5,623 nucleotides of DNA from JBAZOJ01 sp041648755. GTDB taxonomy: Bacteria > Planctomycetota > B143-G9. Positions 1 through 5,202 of this stretch are shown piece after piece. The DNA is taken from positions 1 to 5,623 of the forward strand of contig JBAZOJ010000227.1 in assembly GCA_041648755.1 (NCBI GenBank), read 5' to 3'. The translations under genes and the position numbers were made by a program. Below the pieces are notes generated by a model. The model searched no databases. It was not told where the DNA came from and saw nothing but the letters and a program-made list of their open reading frames with translations. How positions within the stretch are numbered: position 1 is the first letter of the stretch; the number at the start of each line of letters is the position of its first letter.

Positions 1-1
1 C

Positions 2-508
2 GCCGCCGTCGCGCTGCTCTCCTCACTCTTCCTTTGGGACAGCCTCGCCGCCTGCCGGCCCGCCGACCCGACCCCCGCTACGATGGACGACAGCGGCGTC
101 TACCGCCAGGCCACCAGCTACGACTGCGGCCCAGCCGCCGCCGTCACAATGCTCCGCACGATCGGCCTCCCCGTCGACGAAAGCAAGATCGCCGCACTCT
201 CCCTTCTTCGCGAAGGCCGCGGAGTCACCGTGCTCGAACTATGCCGCGGACTCGACCTTGCGCTCCAGGGCACCAACCGCCGCGCCGCCATCCGCCGTCT
301 CGACGCCGATTCCCTCGCCCATTGCCCCACCCCCTTCCTCGCCGAAGTCCGCCGCGGCCCCGCACGCGAACACTGCGTCGTCGTCCTCGAAGTCCTCCCC
401 GACGCCGTGGTCCTCGGCGACCCCGCACGCGGCCGCTACGGATGCCTGCGAAGCGAGTTCGCCCGCGAGTGGACCGGACTCGCCATCACCGCACAGCCCC
501 AACCCTAG
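2..508 (+). CDS. Peptidase C39-like membrane protein, 5' end outside the window
   Basis: The reading frame is open from the left edge to a TAG at 506-508, giving 168 visible residues. An ATG at 83 is a possible start. I prefer an upstream start because the 27 in-frame codons before it encode a hydrophobic stretch (AAVALLSSLFLWDSLAA) followed by a Pro/Asp/Thr-rich linker, like a membrane anchor or signal segment. Counting from the ATG at 83, the domain has Q9, then D-C15-G-P, then H97 in R-E-H-C-V-V-V, then D113 in L-G-D-P. This is the oxyanion Gln and Cys/His/Asp triad order of papain-like C39 peptidases, the family that cleaves double-glycine leaders of exported peptides. All key residues are present, so it is probably an active protease outside or at the membrane. 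No transporter ATPase or leader-peptide gene is visible, so the substrate is unknown. Codons are extremely C-ending, unlike the genes to the right, so this is probably resident chromosome. Confidence 0.75.
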   Translation, partial: AAVALLSSLFLWDSLAACRPADPTPATMDDSGVYRQATSYDCGPAAAVTMLRTIGLPVDESKIAALSLLREGRGVTVLELCRGLDLALQGTNRRAAIRRLDADSLAHCPTPFLAEVRRGPAREHCVVVLEVLPDAVVLGDPARGRYGCLRSEFAREWTGLAITAQPQP

Positions 509-517
509 CCCGCCACC

Positions 518-670
518 GGCAAGAGAGTCAGTTACGCGGCCGTCATTACAGAAGAGGTGAAGGCCCTGTACCTGGCCAGCACCCGGCAAGAGGGTGAGTT
601 GCGGCCATCATTACGAGAGAGGTGAAGGCCCTGTATCTGGCCAGCCATCGGTAAGAGGGTCAATTGCGGC
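518..670. repeat. Tandem repeat, 65-67 bp unit, about 2.3 copies
   Basis: Copy 1 is at 518-584 (67 bp), copy 2 at 585-649 (65 bp), and a truncated copy 3 (21 bp) at 650-670. By eye the two full copies agree at about 55 of 65 aligned positions plus one 2-base indel. The core GAGGTGAAGGCCCTGTA is identical in both. Each full copy also carries the palindrome CTGGCCAG (572-579 and 637-644). The array starts 9 bases after the stop of the C39-like gene. The parts that would be spacers in a CRISPR array (GGCAAGAGAGTCAGTT, GGCAAGAGGGTGAGTT, GGTAAGAGGGTCAATT) are themselves similar, so the whole unit repeats. No T-run follows, so it does not look like a simple terminator. The function is unknown. Confidence 0.85.
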
Positions 671-827
671 TGGACGTGCGGCCTCCGGGTACGGCGCACG
701 CGCCGCGTGCGGCCTTCGCCACGCTCGGACTTCGGTGAGCTCAGTCGAGCCGCGAGCATCGCATACACCGAACTCCGCGTCGCCCATCCATGCGTCAGTG
801 CCCCCTATGCCCCGTCGCAGATTTTCC
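671..827. other. Non-coding GC-rich stretch with one hairpin
   Basis: I see no convincing gene here on either strand. The only structure is a 7-bp perfect stem, CGCACGC (695-701) with GCGTGCG (705-711), closing a 3-base loop. No run of T follows, so a Rho-independent terminator is not supported. The decamer CGTGCGGCCT occurs twice (675-684 and 706-715), and the second copy overlaps the hairpin. The remainder is probably the upstream region of the tRNA gene. Confidence 0.5.
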
Positions 828-856
828 TTGAACAAACGTCCCCGCCCGCCGATAAT
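828..856 (+). promoter_or_regulatory. Sigma-70-type promoter of the tRNA-Arg gene
   Basis: TTGAAC (828-833) and GATAAT (851-856) match the -35 and -10 consensus at 5 of 6 positions each, with the ideal 17-bp spacer. The -10 box ends 12 bases before the mature tRNA 5' end at 869. Transcription would therefore start around 862-864, leaving a very short leader for RNase P to remove. Confidence 0.75.
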
Positions 857-868
857 CACAGTCCCAGT

Positions 869-944
869 GCGCCCGTGCTCAACTGGATAGAGCATCGGTC
901 TTCGGAACCGAGGGTTGGGGGTTCAAATCCCTCCGGGCGTACCA
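869..944 (+). tRNA. tRNA-Arg (anticodon TCG), with a shortened acceptor/D-stem junction
   Basis: The cloverleaf can be drawn by hand. The acceptor stem is 869-875 with 934-940, including a G1-T72 wobble pair. The D stem is GCTC/GAGC around AACTGGATA, and the anticodon stem is TCGGT/ACCGA around loop CTTCGGA (anticodon TCG, reading CGA). The variable loop is GGGTT, and the T arm is GGGGG/CCCTC around TTCAAAT. Then come discriminator A941 and an encoded CCA at 942-944. One oddity is that only a single base (T876) separates the acceptor stem from a 4-bp D stem, where two (positions 8 and 9) are normal. Either the D stem is shifted or one base has been lost. A good promoter upstream argues that it is expressed. 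It could also be a recently damaged copy, or reflect an assembly error. Confidence 0.88.
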
Positions 945-1080
945 GGAGTATTCGGGACTATTGCGTACAATTCGGCACAACTACGCAACGGGTCAAAGGC
1001 TTGTGACCGCTCCGCCGCCTCAAAGCATCGGTCTCTATCCGGACAATCAGGTACTATTGAGGACAATGCGGTACTTCTGG
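945..1080. repeat. Two blocks of 10-bp phased repeats, probable IS21-type terminal repeats
   Basis: Block A (945-984) reads in 10-mers GGAGTATTCG, GGACTATTGC, GTACAATTCG, GCACAACTAC. Block B (1041-1080) reads GGACAATCAG, GTACTATTGA, GGACAATGCG, GTACTTCTGG. The common pattern is roughly G-G/T-A-C-A/T-A-T-T-C-G. The 25-mers at 954-978 and 1050-1074 agree at 20 of 25 positions. Within block B, two 20-bp units (1041-1060, 1061-1080) agree at 15 of 20. The 10/20-bp phase is one or two DNA helix turns, as expected for a protein binding side by side. Multiple short repeats at the ends are typical of IS21 and other MuA/TniA-type elements, and an IstA-like fragment follows directly. The array starts on the base after the tRNA CCA. 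An integrase arm-site array is the alternative explanation. Confidence 0.7.
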
Positions 1081-1220
1081 GAGCTGAAGATACGCTGAAG
1101 GGTTCTGCGCGGGCCCGGCCGATGTGCTGGTCCAGTTTCGGCAGACGGCCCGATCCTTGCGGCGGCCGGAGAGCACGGTCCCGGACACGATCAGGCGGCG
1201 AACGGTGGGAGCGAACGGAA
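1066..1220 (+). pseudogene. Decayed 5' fragment of an IS21-family istA transposase
   Basis: From the ATG at 1066 the frame reads ...W-E-L-K-I-R, then TGA (1096-1098), then R-V-L-R. This resembles the usual IstA opening (K-x-R-E-V-L-R-L) with small indels. Another frame then reads RQTARSLRRPESTV followed by P-D-T-I-R-R-R. That matches the IstA helix-turn-helix pattern, as in RQIARSLxIPxSTV with xxYLRR after it. The frame change and stop show that it is broken, and nothing like the catalytic DDE part or istB follows. Its position just after the terminal-type repeats is where istA begins in intact elements. The match is from memory of the family and is short. An IS30-type helix-turn-helix is a second possibility. 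Confidence 0.5.
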
Positions 1221-1239
1221 CTCTAGGGGGCAGAAAACA

Positions 1240-1267
1240 TTGACACGCTCGGGAAAAACCTTAGAGT
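1240..1267 (+). promoter_or_regulatory. Candidate promoter for the methyltransferase operon
   Basis: A perfect -35 box TTGACA (1240-1245) is followed after 16 bp by TAGAGT (1262-1267), which matches TATAAT at 4 of 6 positions. This would give a leader of about 75 bases before the methyltransferase ATG. The leader holds a small hairpin, CGGAA (1296-1300) with TTCCG (1308-1312). The stretch is AT-richer than its surroundings and lies between the IS remnant and the operon. No operator is evident. Confidence 0.55.
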
Positions 1268-1348
1268 ATCCTTTGTGGCTTCTTTGGCTCGAGGGCGGAA
1301 GGCAACGTTCCGTTCCTGTCACACAGAGTAGAAGCGGGACGTATTCCG

Positions 1349-2401
1349 ATGATTGGCGTGGACCTGTTCTCCGGTGCTGGCGGGATGTCGTTGGGCGCCG
1401 TGCAGGCGGGTATCGACGTTCGTTTGGCGGTCGAAGCCGACCCGCACGCTGCCGCCACGTACGCACACAACCATCCGGACACGACGGTCTTGGCTGACGA
1501 CATCAGGAAGCTGAGGAAGATTGAGATCCAAGCCAACGGGGACCCCACTATCATATTTGGTGGCCCGCCGTGCCAGGGGTTCTCCACGTCGAACCAGCGC
1601 ACCCGGACGCGCGACAACCCTACCAACTGGCTCTTCGGCGAGTTCCTAAGGATCGTGAAGCTCTGGAAGCCGGAGTGGGTGGTGTTCGAGAACGTCACGG
1701 GCATTGCCGAGACGGAGGGTGGTGTGTTCCTCGAGAAGGTGATCAAGCGACTCCATTCCTATGGCTACACGGCATCGCGTTGGACGCTGTGCGCGGCGGA
1801 TTTCGGCGTCCCTCAGAGCCGGTCTCGCCTCTTCGTGATAGGCTCCAAACGAGGCCTGACAGTGGACACGCCTGCACCGACCGCGCGCAAGCCGTACACT
1901 GTCCGCCAAGCGCTGCACGACTTGCCGGAGTTGCCAAATGGGGCGATCAGTGATAAAATGAGCTACCAGTGTAAGGCCCACCACCATTACGCCCGGCTCA
2001 TGCGCGGTAAGCTGGAGATGTGTTCCGGCCACCTCGTTACAAAGAACGCGAGCCACGTGGTCGAGCGCTACAAGCATGTGCCTCAGGGCGGCAACTGGGA
2101 AGACATCCCGGTGAGGCTGATGAGGAACTATGCCGACCGGTCCAGATGCCACACGGGTATCTATCGCCGTCTTCGAGAGGATCAGCCGTCAGTCGTGATC
2201 GGGAACTTCCGAAAGAACATGTTGATTCACCCCACGCAGGACAGGGGGTTGTCCGTACGAGAGGCGGCTCGTCTGCAATCCTTTCCCGATTGGTATGAAT
2301 TCAAAGGGTCCATCGGCTTTCAGCAGCAGCAGGTAGGCAATGCGGTGCCTCCTTTGTTGGCCAGGGCGGTATTCGCGGCCGTGATGGGCACCCCTGTGTG
2401 A
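1349..2401 (+). CDS. DNA (cytosine-5-)-methyltransferase
   Basis: This 350-residue protein transfers a methyl group from S-adenosylmethionine to carbon 5 of cytosine in DNA. The conserved motifs occur in canonical order. They are motif I D-L-F-S-G-A-G-G (5-12), the acidic E29 (II), D50-D51 (III), motif IV GGPPCQGFS (71-79) with catalytic C75, E-N-V (114-116, VI), Q-S-R-S-R (156-160, VIII), the R-L-Q-S-F-P region (308-313, IX) and Q-V-G-N-A-V-P-P (328-335, X). The variable stretch at about 180-270, containing the H-H-H-Y and C-x-x-H segments, should be the target-recognition domain. Its target cannot be read from sequence. The ATG at 1349 puts motif I at residue 5, as is usual, although the ribosome-binding site is weak. 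No cognate endonuclease or Vsr gene is adjacent. Instead it leads an HD/AAA+ gene set 42 bp downstream, suggesting a self-marking role. Confidence 0.95.
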   Translation: MIGVDLFSGAGGMSLGAVQAGIDVRLAVEADPHAAATYAHNHPDTTVLADDIRKLRKIEIQANGDPTIIFGGPPCQGFSTSNQRTRTRDNPTNWLFGEFLRIVKLWKPEWVVFENVTGIAETEGGVFLEKVIKRLHSYGYTASRWTLCAADFGVPQSRSRLFVIGSKRGLTVDTPAPTARKPYTVRQALHDLPELPNGAISDKMSYQCKAHHHYARLMRGKLEMCSGHLVTKNASHVVERYKHVPQGGNWEDIPVRLMRNYADRSRCHTGIYRRLREDQPSVVIGNFRKNMLIHPTQDRGLSVREAARLQSFPDWYEFKGSIGFQQQQVGNAVPPLLARAVFAAVMGTPV

Positions 2402-2429
2402 ATACGCTCGTCCGGGGTCAAGCCCTGTT

Positions 2430-2434
2430 GGGAG
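2430..2434 (+). promoter_or_regulatory. Ribosome-binding site that fixes the GTG start of the HD gene
   Basis: GGGAG lies 9 bases upstream of the GTG at 2444. The two ATGs just downstream (2454 and 2458) are out of frame with the HD protein. The GTG with this site is therefore the best-supported start. Confidence 0.6.
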
Positions 2435-2443
2435 ACAGAATTC

Positions 2444-3457
2444 GTGGCCTGGAATGAATGCGACATCGAGAGGATAACCTACGGGGAACTCGTCAAACAA
2501 CTCGGTCAAGATCCTGCGAAAGAGCGCTTTGCCCTCTATCTAGCGGCTAGGAAGGCCGTGGTTGAGGATATACTGCCAGAGATCAGAGCGATTTTACCAG
2601 AGCACACGGATCACGGTGTGGCGCATGCGGTGCAGGTGCTTGATAAGGCCGCAACTCTCTTGGGCCTGGATGCCGGCCCGTCAGTGCTCTCAGGCATGGA
2701 CCTGTATGCCCTCGTTTTGGCGATTCTGTTTCACGATGTGGGGAATATTTTCGGCAGAGCAGAGCACCAACGCAAAGTATCCGAAGCCTACCAACATGCT
2801 TGCGCCAAAGGGAACGCTGATAAGAACGAGAGGTACATCGTAGTTAAGGCCGCCGAGGCGCACTGTGGCCAGAGTCTTGACGGTTGTCCGGATACACTGA
2901 AGGATCTGGGCGAACGAGTCCAACTTGCCGGGAGACCTGTGCGACTTCGGGACATCGCCGCGATACTCCGCCTCGCGGACGAACTTGCAGAAGGGCCGGA
3001 ACGCACATCTCGTTTCATGCAAGAATACCACACGTACCCCGCCGAAAGCGACTTATTCCACCGCTACGCGGAAGCTGCCGATGTGTTCATCGAGCGCGGA
3101 ACCGAGAGAATCGCCCTGACCTACAACATCGACATCAAGATCACCCCGGACGCCCCACAACAACTTGGAGAGGAGCAAGAAAAGGACCTGCGTACGCTCC
3201 TTTCCTTCATCTACAAACGAATCATCAAATTGGATCAAGAGCGACAGTATACAAGACACTACTGTAATCTGCTCACGCCATTTAGAAAGACGACCGTGAC
3301 CTTCAACTTCTGGATCGCCGGCCCTCCTTGTTCCGTTGAGTTGCCCGCTCTCACGGACCTCGTAGTGCCGGGCGGCGGCACCAGAGATCTGCAAGACTAC
3401 CACGCTGAGTACAGACTGGACGGTCTGATAGAAAAGATCCGTCATGCGCTCCCATAG
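2444..3457 (+). CDS. HD-domain metal-dependent phosphohydrolase (conflict-system type)
   Basis: This 337-residue protein starts at GTG. The N-terminal two thirds form a helical HD-superfamily fold. It has H57 and H61 in H-T-D-H-G-V-A-H, the H97-D98 doublet in L-F-H-D-V-G-N, H108 in A-E-H-Q, H140 in A-E-A-H and D179 in R-L-A-D-E. This ligand set is complete enough for a one- or two-metal centre, so an active phosphohydrolase, phosphodiesterase or nuclease is expected. Residues of about 220-337 form a separate, mostly beta C-terminal part without a recognised motif. The T-D-H-G-x-x-H opening resembles the HD family that I recall Pfam naming HD-CE, found in biological conflict systems. It is not a RelA/SpoT or dGTPase homologue by obvious features. 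Its stop lies 11 bp before the ATPase start, so the two are probably co-translated. The substrate (nucleotide, cyclic nucleotide or nucleic acid) cannot be told from sequence. Confidence 0.82.
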   Translation: MAWNECDIERITYGELVKQLGQDPAKERFALYLAARKAVVEDILPEIRAILPEHTDHGVAHAVQVLDKAATLLGLDAGPSVLSGMDLYALVLAILFHDVGNIFGRAEHQRKVSEAYQHACAKGNADKNERYIVVKAAEAHCGQSLDGCPDTLKDLGERVQLAGRPVRLRDIAAILRLADELAEGPERTSRFMQEYHTYPAESDLFHRYAEAADVFIERGTERIALTYNIDIKITPDAPQQLGEEQEKDLRTLLSFIYKRIIKLDQERQYTRHYCNLLTPFRKTTVTFNFWIAGPPCSVELPALTDLVVPGGGTRDLQDYHAEYRLDGLIEKIRHALP

Positions 3458-3468
3458 GACACAGGAAG
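3456..3468 (+). promoter_or_regulatory. Ribosome-binding region of the ATPase gene, overlapping the HD stop codon
   Basis: Two AGGA sequences precede the ATG at 3469. The one at 3456-3459 overlaps the TAG of the HD gene and has the better spacing (9 bases). The one at 3463-3466 is only 2 bases from the ATG. The overlap with the stop codon suggests that ribosomes finishing the HD gene re-initiate on the ATPase gene. Confidence 0.55.
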
Positions 3469-5202
3469 ATGATAGACTATTTCAATCCATTTGAGTACGA
3501 AGCGGCCACGAAGTTTACACCTGAGCAGGTGCTCGATTTCTACATAGAAGATTTCAACTACTCCCGCTTCGTACACTCGCGTCGCAATATCTTCTTGGTT
3601 GGGGAACGAGGCACAGGCAAGACGATGACTTTGCGCTACAACTCGCTTCCCGTACAACACCAAGCTGCCCGGCGGCAGAACAAGGAAACCGACTACGAAC
3701 TCGTGTGTGTTTACATCCCCTGCAAGACGCCGCTGACACACAAGCAGGAATACCAACTTCTCGAGGAGTTTCAGGCCTCCGTCATAAACGAGCACTTCCT
3801 TGTCCTTCCCATCATGTATGGCATCGCAGACACTATCTCGCAAGTCCCAGGTGCCCTCGATGGCGCTGATGAGGAGCGCCTCCGACAAGAGCTAGCATTC
3901 ACTCTCAGTTTGGAGTTGCCACCCGGTATGCCTCTTCTTGAAGGGCTTAAACAGTGCCTTCAACGGGAGGTTGCCCGGTCACAGCGTGCGATCAATGCAA
4001 GACAACCAGAGGCCTTCTACGATGGGGCGGTGTCCTTCTCCGCTGGCGTTCTGCCGCTGATCACATGTCTCCGACAAGCTCCCGCGCTGAGGCAATCTCA
4101 CTTTGCGCTAATGATGGACGATGCCCACGACTTGAACTTGTTCCAGACGAAAATATTGAACTCGTGGATTGCCTACCGCGACAACACGCTCTTTAGCTTC
4201 AAGCTGGCCGTTGCCAAAGTTGAGCGTCCCACCTTGATCACTTCGTCGGGCGGGACGATCTTGGAAGGGCATGATTTCACGCTTGTTGATATGGAGCAGC
4301 CGTACCAAAACCGGTACTCAAGTTTCGGGAAACTGGCTCGCAGGATTATCGAATGCCGGCTCAGCAAGATCGGGGTAAAGGAGTCTCCAGAAGAATTCTT
4401 CCCCGAGAATCCACAGTTTACTGCGGAACTGGGGGCGTGCAGGCAAGAAGCACGAGCGGAAGCCCAGAACAAATACCCGGATGGCGACACCAAGAAGATC
4501 ACGGACCACGTCTACAAGTACGCAAGGGCGAAGTACTTCGGCGGACGTTCTCCTAAAGCTGGAAGACCGCCATACAGCGGATTCGACATGCTCGTGCACA
4601 TGTCGACGGGCGTCATACGGAATTTGCTCGAACCGTGCTACTGGATGTACGACCGCGCCATATCTGAGGCCAACCTGAATCAGGGGCAAGCACCACAGAT
4701 CCAACTGATCAGTCCCACCGTTCAGACCGAGGTCATTATGGAGAGAAGTCGCCGCAAGTGGGAATGGCTCAGGGAAGGACTGGACAAGAGCATTGAAGGC
4801 TGTTCCAAGGAACAAGCCACACAATTGTTTCAGCTTTTCGACAACTTGGCCGTCCACTTCTGGGAAAGACTTCGACAGCATGAATCAGAGCCCCGGGCCA
4901 CCATCTTCGTCATATCCGAAACAGCCGTTTCTGGCTCTGACGAACTGCAGGAGTTGCTGGAGATTGCACGACGAGCGCAGGTTCTCTACGTATATACAAG
5001 TTCCGCTAAGGATCACGGGAAGCGCGAACCTTTCTATGTACCCAACAGAATGCTGTGGCCCGAAAGAGGCTTAGACCCACAGGGCCAGCACGCCAGAGTG
5101 TCGATAAAGGCTCGTCACCTTCTGGCGGCTGCCCAACTCAACCAACGCATACCGCTGGAACCGGAACAAGAGGAGGCCACAAAGGGATTGTTCGATGAGT
5201 GA
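3469..5202 (+). CDS. AAA+/P-loop ATPase, ORC/Cdc6-like, conflict-system type
   Basis: This is a 577-residue soluble protein without signal or membrane segments. It opens with N-P-F-E-Y (6-10), then a Walker A loop GERGTGKT (45-52) after strand I-F-L-V. The Walker B is F-A-L-M-M-D-D-A-H (212-220), with D217-D218 for magnesium and water activation. A strand at about 241-250 could carry sensor 1. The segment H-M-S-T-G-V-I-R-N-L-L-E-P-C (377-390) resembles the sensor-2 region of ORC/Cdc6-type AAA+ proteins, where the Arg contacts ATP. The rest, about 400-577, would be a DNA- or partner-binding region, with one strand set at about 478-510. Such ATPases load on DNA or act as NTP-dependent switches, and I recall relatives annotated ORC-CDC6 family AAA ATPase in defence loci. 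Its 3' end overlaps the next gene by 8 bp. The DNA-sensing or switch role is inferred. Confidence 0.8.
   Translation: MIDYFNPFEYEAATKFTPEQVLDFYIEDFNYSRFVHSRRNIFLVGERGTGKTMTLRYNSLPVQHQAARRQNKETDYELVCVYIPCKTPLTHKQEYQLLEEFQASVINEHFLVLPIMYGIADTISQVPGALDGADEERLRQELAFTLSLELPPGMPLLEGLKQCLQREVARSQRAINARQPEAFYDGAVSFSAGVLPLITCLRQAPALRQSHFALMMDDAHDLNLFQTKILNSWIAYRDNTLFSFKLAVAKVERPTLITSSGGTILEGHDFTLVDMEQPYQNRYSSFGKLARRIIECRLSKIGVKESPEEFFPENPQFTAELGACRQEARAEAQNKYPDGDTKKITDHVYKYARAKYFGGRSPKAGRPPYSGFDMLVHMSTGVIRNLLEPCYWMYDRAISEANLNQGQAPQIQLISPTVQTEVIMERSRRKWEWLREGLDKSIEGCSKEQATQLFQLFDNLAVHFWERLRQHESEPRATIFVISETAVSGSDELQELLEIARRAQVLYVYTSSAKDHGKREPFYVPNRMLWPERGLDPQGQHARVSIKARHLLAAAQLNQRIPLEPEQEEATKGLFDE

Noticed and set aside
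34..597. Long open frames overlapping the C39-like gene, rich in Arg, Pro and Ser (both strands).
   Set aside because: They are by-products of very GC-rich DNA with few stop codons. They have no motif and conflict with the C39 catalytic residues in the supported frame.
518..670. Possible short CRISPR array (repeat about 44 bp, spacer about 21 bp).
   Set aside because: The would-be spacers are similar to each other, so the whole 65-67 bp unit repeats. The repeat copies are also diverged, there are only two full copies, and no cas gene is nearby.
695..711. GC-rich hairpin as a Rho-independent terminator of the C39-like gene.
   Set aside because: No T-run follows, and it lies almost 190 bases past the stop codon. 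It is kept only as a hairpin within the intergenic entry.
921..944. Tyrosine-integrase attachment site at the tRNA 3' end.
   Set aside because: I found no second copy of the tRNA 3' segment and no integrase gene in the window. An att site cannot be called without sequence further right.
992..1007. Short inverted repeat GGTCA/TGACC between the two repeat blocks.
   Set aside because: It has only 5 bp of stem around an 8-base loop with no extension, which is within chance expectation.
914..1226. Plus-strand open frame starting inside the tRNA and running through the repeats.
   Set aside because: It begins within the tRNA, crosses the repeat array, and has no family similarity in that frame. 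The IstA-like signal is in other frames.
1261..1746. 161-codon open frame on the minus strand opposite the start of the methyltransferase.
   Set aside because: It lies antisense to conserved methyltransferase motifs I to VI and shows no recognisable domain. The same applies to the minus-strand frames at 1646-2152, 3442-3888 and 4318-4881.
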